Below are positions 10,046 through 16,269 of a stretch of 30,229 bases of DNA, in pieces. The notes under the pieces are model-generated. The model ran no database searches. It was not told the DNA's origin and saw nothing but the letters and a program-made list of their open reading frames with translations. The stretch spans positions 1 through 30,229 of the forward strand of contig CAUBGU010000013.1 of the NCBI GenBank assembly GCA_958435545.1, in the 5' to 3' direction. The translations under genes were made by a program, and so were the position numbers. Within the stretch, counting starts at the first letter, position 1; each line of letters opens with the position of its first letter. Source of the DNA: an uncultured Collinsella sp. (GTDB taxonomy: Bacteria; Actinomycetota; Coriobacteriia; Coriobacteriales; Coriobacteriaceae).

Positions 10046-10072
10046 GATAGGCCCATGGCATGCCGGCCTATC
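10046..10072 (+). terminator. Hairpin just after cysK
   Basis: GATAGGCC (10046-10053) pairs with GGCCTATC (10065-10072) around an 11-nt loop, 17 nt after the cysK stop. The following CTCTCTTCT is pyrimidine-rich but not a proper T-tract, so this may be a weak terminator or a 3'-end stabiliser. Confidence 0.45.
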
Positions 10073-10129
10073 CTCTCTTCTGGCTGCCTGAGCTCATCTC
10101 GTTAGGGTGTCCCACGAGACGTCCGAACT

Positions 10130-10138
10130 TGCTACAAT
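10130..10138 (+). promoter_or_regulatory. Extended -10 promoter candidate before mnmA
   Basis: TGCTACAAT carries a TG-N extended -10 motif and TACAAT at 10133-10138. No good -35 is visible 16-18 nt upstream, which is tolerated in extended -10 promoters. Transcription would start near 10145, inside the terminator hairpin described next. Confidence 0.45.
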
Positions 10139-10142
10139 GTCT

Positions 10143-10181
10143 GCGGCGCGGAACCAGCCTCCCGCGCCGCTTTTCTTTTTT
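10143..10181 (+). terminator. Strong rho-independent terminator between cysK and mnmA
   Basis: GCGGCGCGG (10143-10151) pairs perfectly with CCGCGCCGC (10162-10170) around a 10-nt loop and is followed by TTTTCTTTTTT. It is the strongest terminator signal in this part of the window. It would end cysK read-through 114 nt after the stop codon, or act as an attenuator of mnmA, whose ribosome site AAGGAG follows at about 10196. Confidence 0.85.
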
Positions 10182-10210
10182 GGCCACATGCCACCAAGGA
10201 GAACCTCCCC

Positions 10211-11311
10211 ATGCACAACAAGCGCGTGCTCGTCGCCATGAGTGGCGGCGTCGATTCCAGCGTGACCGCGTATCTGCTCAAGCGCCAGGGCTACGAATGC
10301 GTCGGTGCCACCATGCGCCTCACCTGCCCCGCGCCCGATCCTGCAACGGGTATGAGCAAAGTCGACCGCGACATCGCCGATGCAAAGGCCGTCGCCGAGC
10401 GCCTGGGGATACCCCACCATGTGCTCGACCTGCAGCAGACCTTCGACCGCAATGTTATCGAGCGATTTGTGACTGCCTATCAGGAGGGTTTGACGCCCAA
10501 CCCGTGCATCATCTGCAACCGCCACATTAAGTTTGGCGCGCTGCTCGATGCGGCGCTGGACATGGGCTGCGACTACGTCGCCACAGGTCACTACGCCAAA
10601 ACGAGTCAGGCATCCGACGGCACCTGGCAGTTGCACCGTGGCGAGGACCCCAAGAAGGACCAGAGTTACTTTTTGTATTCGCTCACGCAAGAACGTCTGG
10701 CACACACGATCTTTCCGCTGGCAGGCTTGGACAAAGAGCGCGACGTGCGCCGGATTGCCGCCGAGCAGGGCTTTGCCAACGCCAAGAAGGCCGAAAGCGA
10801 GGATATCTGCTTTATTCCAGACGGTGACTACGCGGGCTATATCGAGCGCCGCTGCGGACATCCCGCTGCACCGGGCGACATCGTATGGCGCGATGGCAGC
10901 GTGGTCGGGCGCCACAACGGCGCGCTGCGCTATACCATCGGCCAGCGCAAGGGCCTGGGCGTCGCGATGGCGCATCCCGTGTACGTAACGGGCGTCGATG
11001 CCGCCAACAACATTGTGCATCTGGGCGAGGCCGACGACCTGACGGCCACAGCGCTCACGGCCAACGACTGGATCTGGAGCGCCCCTGCCGACCGCATGGA
11101 GGCTGAGCTCGACGCCGGCGGCATTCGCGTAGGTGCCAAGTACCGCTACCGTCAGAAAGACCAGGCAGCGACCCTTACGCGTGACGAAGACGGGCAAATG
11201 CTGCTAACTTTTGACGAGCCGCAACGAGCCATCGCCCCCGGACAGGCCGTTGTGGTCTACCGCGGCGACATCGTCTTCGGCGGGGGCACGGTGACCGGCG
11301 CACTTAAGTAG
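10211..11311 (+). CDS. mnmA: tRNA-specific 2-thiouridylase MnmA
   Basis: This 366-residue enzyme adds sulfur at position 2 of the wobble uridine of tRNA for Lys, Glu and Gln. It has the PP-loop SGGVDSS (11-17), the catalytic Cys99 in NPCIICN and Cys200 in SEDICF. These correspond to the two essential cysteines of E. coli MnmA. The family motifs GHYAK, DQSYFLYSL and YTIGQRKGLGV are also present, and the C-terminal beta-barrel is complete. AAGGAG lies upstream of the ATG at good spacing. Sulfur normally comes from a cysteine desulfurase; none is encoded in the window, but the neighbouring cysK supplies the cysteine that such an enzyme uses. Confidence 0.95.
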   Translation: MHNKRVLVAMSGGVDSSVTAYLLKRQGYECVGATMRLTCPAPDPATGMSKVDRDIADAKAVAERLGIPHHVLDLQQTFDRNVIERFVTAYQEGLTPNPCIICNRHIKFGALLDAALDMGCDYVATGHYAKTSQASDGTWQLHRGEDPKKDQSYFLYSLTQERLAHTIFPLAGLDKERDVRRIAAEQGFANAKKAESEDICFIPDGDYAGYIERRCGHPAAPGDIVWRDGSVVGRHNGALRYTIGQRKGLGVAMAHPVYVTGVDAANNIVHLGEADDLTATALTANDWIWSAPADRMEAELDAGGIRVGAKYRYRQKDQAATLTRDEDGQMLLTFDEPQRAIAPGQAVVVYRGDIVFGGGTVTGALK

Positions 11312-11329
11312 CCCCATCCCCTTCATAAA

Positions 11330-11392
11330 TTGCGGTGAAATAGGGACTGTTTAAGCGTTTAAAACCGCCAAACAGTCCCTATTTCACCGCAA
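11330..11392. repeat. Dispersed perfect hairpin repeat, family 1, copy 2
   Basis: The arms 11330-11352 and 11370-11392 are perfectly complementary over 23 bp. The outer part reads TTGCGGTGAAATAGGGACTG, and the loop is 17 nt. It lies between the convergent 3' ends of mnmA (19 nt away) and the M42 peptidase gene. It could serve as a bidirectional transcription barrier, although no T-tract follows either arm. The rest of the gap (11393-11450) shows only a weak CTCGG/CCGAG hairpin at 11408-11435. Confidence 0.88.
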
Positions 11393-11450
11393 CTTAGAGA
11401 GGACGGCCTCGGTCGGTACTGCCGTGTCAGCCGAGTCGCAAGTTGCTCCC

Positions 11451-12494
11451 CTAGCGCTGCACGTAGGCGCGGACGAGCTCGTAGGTGTTGCGCACGCCGT
11501 CCATGTGGCTGCGCTCGTAGTTGTGGCTCGCGTACACACCGGGGCCGATCAGGCCGTGACGGATGTCGTAGCCGGCAGACAGCGTGGCCTCAACGTCCGA
11601 GCCGTAATGCGGGTACACGTCGATGGCGTAATCAAGCTCGAGCTCGCGCGCGATGTTGGACAGCGTGGTCACCAGATCGTAATTGTAGGGGCCACCCGAA
11701 TCCTTGGCGCAAATCGACACCATGCGCTCGGTGCAGCCCAGGTCGTCGCCCACGCAGCCCATGTCAACGCTGATCATCTCGCGCGTGTCGGCCGGCACGA
11801 AGGCGCCGCCGTGGCCCACCTCCTCGTACACGGTAAAGAGCAGCGAAACCTTACGCGAAAGCGTCACCTCGCCAGCGGCGACGACACGCGCCAAGCCCAA
11901 CAAAATGGCGGCCGACAGCTTGTCATCCAGGAAGCGGCTCTTGATGTAGCCGCTCTCCGTCACCGTGGTACGCGGATCCATAGCGATGATGTCGCCGGTC
12001 TGAATGCCCAGCTCAAGCACATCGTCCTTGCTGTCGACATTCTCATCGAGCAGGATTTCCATGTTCTTCTCGATGGTCTTGACCGGCTCGTCGGCCACGT
12101 GCGCCGAAGGCTCGGTGTTAAGAACCACACCCGTGTACACATTGCCGTCACGCGTGTAGACGGTGCAGTTCTCGCCATCGGCCGTAGACCACTGGTGCCC
12201 ACCAAGCGTCGTGGGACGCAGGCGGCCATTGTCCTTAATGGAGCGCACCATGGCGCCCAGGGTGTCGACATGGCTCGCCAACACAAGCGGCTCGCCCTCG
12301 CCGCCAAGCTCGACCAGCACGTTGCCCTTATTGGAACGCTCGGGGCCAAAGCCCATATCGCGCAACGTTTCCATCAGGTAATCAGTCGCCGCACGGGTAT
12401 AGCCCGTAGGCGAAGCAATCGAGGTAAGCGCCTTCAACTGGTCAGTAATATAGGAGAGCGTCTCCTCTAGAGAAGCATCGATTACAGAAGCCAT
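11451..12494 (-). CDS. M42-family metallo-aminopeptidase
   Basis: This 347-residue protein belongs to the M42 family (PepA / FrvX / TET-like), which are cytoplasmic di-metal aminopeptidases trimming short peptides. Metal-site residues visible are H75 and D77 (SHVDTLGAM), D190/D191 (FLDDKLSAA), the catalytic E224/E225 (YEEVGHGG), D244 (SVDMG) and H324 (ASHNYERSH). Two upstream in-frame ATGs exist. I chose the ATG at 12494 (MASVID) because GGAAGG sits 6 nt before it. A -10 candidate TAAAAT is on the minus strand at 12536-12531. The 312-bp element at 12627-12940 lies directly upstream. M42 members can also be deblocking peptidases or endoglucanase-annotated homologues; exact specificity cannot be read. 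Confidence 0.9.
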   Translation of the reverse strand: MASVIDASLEETLSYITDQLKALTSIASPTGYTRAATDYLMETLRDMGFGPERSNKGNVLVELGGEGEPLVLASHVDTLGAMVRSIKDNGRLRPTTLGGHQWSTADGENCTVYTRDGNVYTGVVLNTEPSAHVADEPVKTIEKNMEILLDENVDSKDDVLELGIQTGDIIAMDPRTTVTESGYIKSRFLDDKLSAAILLGLARVVAAGEVTLSRKVSLLFTVYEEVGHGGAFVPADTREMISVDMGCVGDDLGCTERMVSICAKDSGGPYNYDLVTTLSNIARELELDYAIDVYPHYGSDVEATLSAGYDIRHGLIGPGVYASHNYERSHMDGVRNTYELVRAYVQR

Positions 12495-12626
12495 GTGCAT
12501 CCTTCCAAGCAAAACTAAGACCGAGTCCCGATTTTAACCGTTCTGCACGCGCAAGGCTCTGGGAGCCGAGCCACCTCCAGACGTCCTCGCGCCGATTTTG
12601 CGCACGCGCACGGCTTACAATCCCAA

Positions 12627-12940
12627 TCTTGCATAAATCCTGTCGGTATCTGCATAGAAAGGAGGAATCTTTTTGCTTCGCCTCAGGGTACCCCACCTTG
12701 GACCGTGCAAAAAACGGAGTATTCAGCACCGTGGGCCCCAACGACCCCATCGCGAACGACAAAACGACGCGGTTACAGCAGTGTTGCAGGTCGTCGCAAA
12801 GCAGAAACTCAGTAACAACCCCCCCTCCACTCATCGATAGCCCGCCCACAATGGCTGTCGATGGGCGCCTGCGGGCCACTACGGGCCATTCAAAACGTTA
12901 TGCATTTTTCAGAGCCTGCTGAATACTCCCAAAAATGCAC
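12627..12940. repeat. Paired-motif intergenic element of about 312 bp, copy A
   Basis: On the plus strand this reads TGCATA (12630), 15 nt, TGCATA (12651), 59 nt, GGAGTATTCAGCA (12716-12728), 170 nt, TATGCA (12899), 12 nt, TGCTGAATACTCC (12917-12929), then a run of A and TGCACG. The two 13-mers are perfect inverted copies. Copy B at 20052-20363 has the same order; the TGCATA, 13-mer and TATGCA spacings are identical, and only the centre is 3 nt shorter. Flanking the left 13-mer, both copies share GTACCCC and CTTGGACCGTGCAAAAA. The core between the 13-mers is unrelated in sequence. No coding function is apparent; no known family is recognised. Confidence 0.8.
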
Positions 12941-13015
12941 GCTGGGAAGTGCACCACCTATCCGCAGCGGGCAGTATGCCTTGGTTTTGCCCGTCTCGGG
13001 GCATCGACGAGGCAC

Positions 13016-13047
13016 AAAAAGCCCCGCCGCGCGTAGCGCGGCGGGGC
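13016..13047 (-). terminator. Rho-independent terminator of the fucO-like gene
   Basis: A perfect 12-bp GC stem, GCCCCGCCGCGC (13021-13032) with its complement at 13036-13047, is followed on the minus strand by five T (13020-13016). It lies 54 nt downstream of the alcohol dehydrogenase stop. This is a strong terminator. Confidence 0.9.
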
Positions 13048-13100
13048 CAGTGGCAAGTCAAAAGACCATACGCCTACGGGCGAAGGGCCACCAAACTGGG

Positions 13101-14267
13101 CTAGGCAGCCGGGCAGATCTTCTTGAAGAGCTCGATGACGTCGTCGAGCGTCGCCTCGCGCGGGTTGCCCGGGAAGCAGGCGTCGGCCATGGCGTCCTTG
13201 GCCAGGACCTCGATCTCGTCAGCCTTCATGGCCTCGCAGACGTGCGGGATGTTCACGTCGGCGGAAAGCTGCTTAACGGCGGCGATGGCGGCGTCAGCAG
13301 CCTCGTCGGTGCTCATGCCCGTGGTGTCAACGCCCATGGCGACGGCGACCTTGGCCAGGCGCTCGGTGCAAACCGGCTTGTTGAACTCCATGGCGATCGG
13401 CAGCAGCATGGCGCAGGCGACACCGTGCGGGGTATCGTAGTGAGCGGACAGGGTGTGAGCCATGGCGTGGTCGATGCCCAGACCGACATTGGAGAAGCCC
13501 ATGCCGGCGACATACTGGCCAAGAGCCATGCCCTCGCGGCCGGAGCCGGGCTGGCCGGACTTGGCCTCGGCGACGGAGTCACGCAGGTTCTCGCTGATCA
13601 GCTTAATAGCCTCAAAGTGGAACATGTCGGAGAGCTCCCAAGCGCCCTTGGTGGTATAGCCCTCGATGGCGTGGGTCAGAGCGTCCATGCCGGTGGAAGC
13701 GGTCAGGCCGGCGGGCATGGAAGCCATCATATCGGGGTCGACGACGGCGACCTCGGGGGCGTCGTTGGTGTCGACGCACACGAACTTGCGGACCTTCTCG
13801 GGGTCGGTGATGACGTAGTTGATGGTCACCTCGGCGGCGGTACCGGCGGTCGTCGGCACGGCGATGGTGAACACGGCGTGGTTCTTAGTCGGAGCAACGC
13901 CCTCGAGGCTGCGGACATCGGCGAACTCGGGGTTGTTGATGATGATGCCGATGGCCTTGGCGGTGTCCATGGAGGAGCCACCACCGATGGTCACGATAGC
14001 GTCAGCCTCGGCGGCCTTGAAGGCCTCGACGCCGTCCTTGACGTTCTGAATCGTGGGGTTGGGCTTGATCTCGGAGTAGAGGCTCCAAGCGATGCCGGCG
14101 GCGTCGAGCTCGTCGGTCACCTTAGCGGTAACGCCAAACTTGACCAGATCGGGGTCGGAGCAGACGAAGATCTTCTTGTAGCCGCGACGCTGGAGCTCGC
14201 CGGGGATCTCCTTGATGGCGCCGGAACCATGATAAGAGATGGTATTGAGAACGAAACGATTAGCCAT
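13101..14267 (-). CDS. fucO: Lactaldehyde reductase / propanediol oxidoreductase, iron-dependent (FucO type)
   Basis: This is a 388-residue group III iron-containing alcohol dehydrogenase. It matches E. coli FucO in long stretches, for example NNPEFADVRSLEG, IPTTAGTAAEVTINYVITD-like AVPTTAGTAAEVTINYV, and ALGQYVAGMGFSNVGLG. The NAD-binding GGGSSMD is at 95-101, and iron ligands are D195, H199, H267 and H281. FucO reduces L-lactaldehyde to 1,2-propanediol during fucose or rhamnose fermentation. No other fucose or rhamnose gene is in the window, so it stands alone and could serve as a general aldehyde reductase. GGGAGG is 6 nt before the ATG, and a strong terminator follows. Confidence 0.9.
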   Translation of the reverse strand: MANRFVLNTISYHGSGAIKEIPGELQRRGYKKIFVCSDPDLVKFGVTAKVTDELDAAGIAWSLYSEIKPNPTIQNVKDGVEAFKAAEADAIVTIGGGSSMDTAKAIGIIINNPEFADVRSLEGVAPTKNHAVFTIAVPTTAGTAAEVTINYVITDPEKVRKFVCVDTNDAPEVAVVDPDMMASMPAGLTASTGMDALTHAIEGYTTKGAWELSDMFHFEAIKLISENLRDSVAEAKSGQPGSGREGMALGQYVAGMGFSNVGLGIDHAMAHTLSAHYDTPHGVACAMLLPIAMEFNKPVCTERLAKVAVAMGVDTTGMSTDEAADAAIAAVKQLSADVNIPHVCEAMKADEIEVLAKDAMADACFPGNPREATLDDVIELFKKICPAA

Positions 14268-14679
14268 TGATAGCCTCCCATCGTGTGCGGGGCATCCATT
14301 ACGCCCCGCGCTATAAGTCCCATCCTAACGCTTTTGAAACAAAAAACGCGTGAGAACGTCAAAAGTGTTAAAGCGTTTCAACAGAATAACGGAGCCCTAG
14401 TCCTTCCCTCCCGACAGCAGCGAAGGCTAGATTATAGGAGCAATCGCCCAAAGAATGCGACCGACTCAGTCTATAAATTGTTTCTGTTTTAGCAATATAT
14501 GTTTGACAATACGTTTATAAAAAGATACTTTGTAGTGAATAACATGCATGCAGCAAATAACGTCATTCATTTTGTTAGAAATTGCCCATGCGGTTATTGC
14601 AGCTGCATCTACTGCAACGTACAGCGTAATTCTCCGCACGAAGCAGAAGACGGTTCCAATTCGATCGAGGCGATGACAC
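14268..14679. other. Intergenic region upstream of fucO and of the AT-rich gene
   Basis: The fucO side (14268-14400) contains two AAAGCGTT-type motifs: AACGCTTTTGAAAC at 14327-14340 and TTAAAGCGTTTCAAC at 14369-14383. These resemble the half sites of LacI/cre-type operators and are candidates for carbon control. A TTGACG (minus strand, 14362-14357) may be a -35 but has no good -10. From about 14460 the DNA turns AT-rich. A TTGACA at 14503-14508, 17 nt before TACTTT (14526-14531), is a plausible plus-strand promoter for the gene starting at 14680. Confidence 0.4.
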
Positions 14680-15219
14680 ATGGTGGCTAGTTGTCCTAAA
14701 TCGAGCAAGACGGCTACAAACGAATATCAAATCTCAATTGAAGGTAACCCTTATCCGCATACCCTGGCTCTCATCAACCCAGCGGGAGACAACCTCAACA
14801 TCAAAAGACATGGGTTCACGGGTCCACTAGGACAGCTATTGAGTCTTAAATATACCGTTTATGACGATGCAAATGAAAAACTCTTCACTGTCGTCGACGG
14901 TGGTTTTAGCAACATGCCCAGGGTTGCGCTCATCATCGAACACGAGGAAGTTGCGGTGTTTGATTATGGCCTAAACAGACTTGAGATGAAGTGCGTAACG
15001 AACATACCGAATTACACAATAAAAGGTAACTTCCTATTTGGAGATTACGATATATTCAGCCAACGGGAAGTGAAGCTATCTTCAGTTATCGTCCTTCAAT
15101 GTGATAAACAATCGTGCTTTAGCATACAGGTTTTGGATAAAGCCGAATTAGCCGCCGCAATTGGAATACCCACAGCCATTGCCCTTCTTAGGGCTCGGAT
15201 TGAAGAGCATCTCGAATAA
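14680..15219 (+). CDS. Putative LURP-one-related (YxjI-like) protein
   Basis: This 179-residue protein sits in DNA visibly richer in A+T than its neighbours. The pattern KYTVYDDANEKLFTVVDGGF, then RVALIIEHEEVAVFDYGLNRLEMK, NIPNYTIKGN and a C-terminal AAAIGIPTAIALLRARIE fits the beta-repeat plus terminal helix of the LURP-one/YxjI (tubby-like) fold. Members of that fold are of unknown function in bacteria. The match is by pattern only, so it may be wrong. The ATG at 14680 has GAGG 9 nt upstream. Its different base composition and lack of functional neighbours suggest acquisition by transfer. A 58-nt hairpin follows its stop. Confidence 0.75.
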   Translation: MVASCPKSSKTATNEYQISIEGNPYPHTLALINPAGDNLNIKRHGFTGPLGQLLSLKYTVYDDANEKLFTVVDGGFSNMPRVALIIEHEEVAVFDYGLNRLEMKCVTNIPNYTIKGNFLFGDYDIFSQREVKLSSVIVLQCDKQSCFSIQVLDKAELAAAIGIPTAIALLRARIEEHLE

Positions 15220-15233
15220 ATCGCAAAAAGCAG

Positions 15234-15291
15234 TTCGTAGCAACATTCAGGAGCTGGATAGTTTTTTCTGGCTCCTGAATGTTGTTACGAA
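15234..15291. repeat. Long hairpin between convergent genes
   Basis: The arms 15234-15254 (starting TTCGTAGCAACATTCAGG) and 15271-15291 pair over 21 positions with a single mismatch that would be a G-U pair in RNA. The 16-nt loop contains TTTTTT. It ends 9 nt before the stop of the YoaK-like gene and 15 nt after the preceding stop. It may act as a bidirectional terminator, or it may be another mobile hairpin repeat like those elsewhere in the window; only one copy is seen here. Confidence 0.7.
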
Positions 15292-15299
15292 CATGCACC

Positions 15300-16019
15300 T
15301 TAGCGCTTAAGACTCGCGGTCTGCCAGTCAGCTATGATGCGGGCCCATTTCCTGTGCAAATCGCGCTCGCGGTCGATGAACATGATGGCAAACGCGATAA
15401 ACAGCAGCAAGCTCGCCACGACGATGGCGTGCAGGCCCATGCGCTCAATACACCAGTTGCCCAACACGGCGCCAAACACAAAGGTAAAGATCACGCCAAA
15501 GTACAGCAGGCCGTTTTCCAAAAAGCCGCGCCTGTGGGTGATGATGTAATCGTCCACGTTTTGCAGCGCGTTGCGCAAGTTGCCGATGCACATGGTCGTA
15601 GCGATGCCGTGACCGTGGATCTTGCGGAAGCTCTCAACCTGCATACCGCAGGCAAACGAGGTGAGGCAGTTGGCGAGCAGGTTGAAATTGCCGCCGGGGA
15701 TAAAGCTCACGCCCAGCAAGATAACGGCTTCAAAGAACACCGTCACTTGGCGCCAGTGAATCACGCTGCCAAACCGCTCGTGTACCAGATCGGCAAGCAT
15801 AATGCCCACGGCAAACGACACCACGGGGAAGAAATAGCGTCCCGCAAGTGCCCAGTTGCCCTCCGAGATGCTCACGCCCACGAGCAGGATGTTGCCTGTC
15901 TGCGCGTTGGCGAAAACATGATCGCGCCCAATGTACGAATAGACGTCCATAAAGCCACCGGCGAGCGCCAAGATAATGCCCAGCTCGATGGACTCCGATA
16001 TCTGTTTGGCACGCTGCAT
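15300..16019 (-). CDS. YoaK family membrane protein (DUF1275)
   Basis: This 239-residue integral membrane protein has about six predicted segments. The signature motifs of DUF1275 are present: ALAGGFMDVYSYI near the N-terminus, FANAQTGNILLVG, and ACGMQVESFRKIHGHGIATTMCIGNLRNA. The family is widespread and its transport or other function is unknown. I chose the ATG at 16019 (MQRAKQ) because AAGGAGG sits 10 nt before it. An open frame extends 60 codons further upstream but has no ribosome site and no family homology. It is divergent from the radical SAM gene. Confidence 0.9.
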   Translation of the reverse strand: MQRAKQISESIELGIILALAGGFMDVYSYIGRDHVFANAQTGNILLVGVSISEGNWALAGRYFFPVVSFAVGIMLADLVHERFGSVIHWRQVTVFFEAVILLGVSFIPGGNFNLLANCLTSFACGMQVESFRKIHGHGIATTMCIGNLRNALQNVDDYIITHRRGFLENGLLYFGVIFTFVFGAVLGNWCIERMGLHAIVVASLLLFIAFAIMFIDRERDLHRKWARIIADWQTASLKR

Positions 16020-16198
16020 CGTCGTGCATCCTCCTTGTTGACGACTCTCTCGTGCGTTGGCGGAAACATAGCCGCCGTTCATACTGTAACCCATTGACAA
16101 CATGGCGTGCGCGCGAGACGGGTTCTCCAACGCGCAGATACACAGTCTGGAAACAAACAGCGGGCGCGGCGCCGACACCCGACGCCTCGTGTACTCCA

Positions 16199-16238
16199 CC
16201 AGTCTTTTTAGCGCCGTCCCAAAAAGACTGGTTACAAT
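16199..16238 (+). promoter_or_regulatory. Palindrome and -10 box upstream of the YgiQ-type gene
   Basis: CCAGTCTTTTT (16199-16209) is a perfect inverted copy of AAAAAGACTGG (16221-16231), with an 11-nt spacer. TACAAT follows at 16233-16238, at the right place for a -10 box of the gene starting at 16270. The palindrome covers the usual -35 position. It could be an operator; a terminator role is unlikely because no T-tract follows. Confidence 0.45.
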
Positions 16239-16269
16239 TACGTGCAGTATACAGACACCGGGAGGGATC

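Noticed and set aside
10094..11197. Long minus-strand frame opposite mnmA
   Set aside because: Shadow of a well-conserved gene; no recognisable domain or ribosome site.
12442..12879. Minus-strand frame through 312-bp element A, with VLNTPFFARSKVGY, similar to MLNTPVFARSKRGY in element B
   Set aside because: The similarity is due to the shared DNA motif. Differences between copies are at first and second codon positions, and there is no ribosome site, so a conserved small protein is unlikely.
12716..12929. Invertible promoter (phase-variation switch) bounded by the 13-bp inverted repeats
   Set aside because: Copy B's 13-mers are imperfect, no invertase gene is nearby, and the outer flanks have different extra conserved sequence on each side. 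A recombination role is not excluded, but nothing supports it.
12861..14270. 469-codon plus-strand frame opposite fucO
   Set aside because: The minus strand is clearly an iron alcohol dehydrogenase with a ribosome site and terminator. The plus frame is a Gly/Val-rich shadow.
14499..14690. Small 63-codon frame with CPCGYCSCIYC before the LURP-one-like gene
   Set aside because: No ribosome site at any of its ATGs, and a TTGACA promoter box lies just inside it. Kept only as an observation.
16102..16269. N-terminal extension of the YgiQ-type gene
   Set aside because: It would run through the palindrome and -10 box and has no ribosome site. The GTG at 16270 has one.
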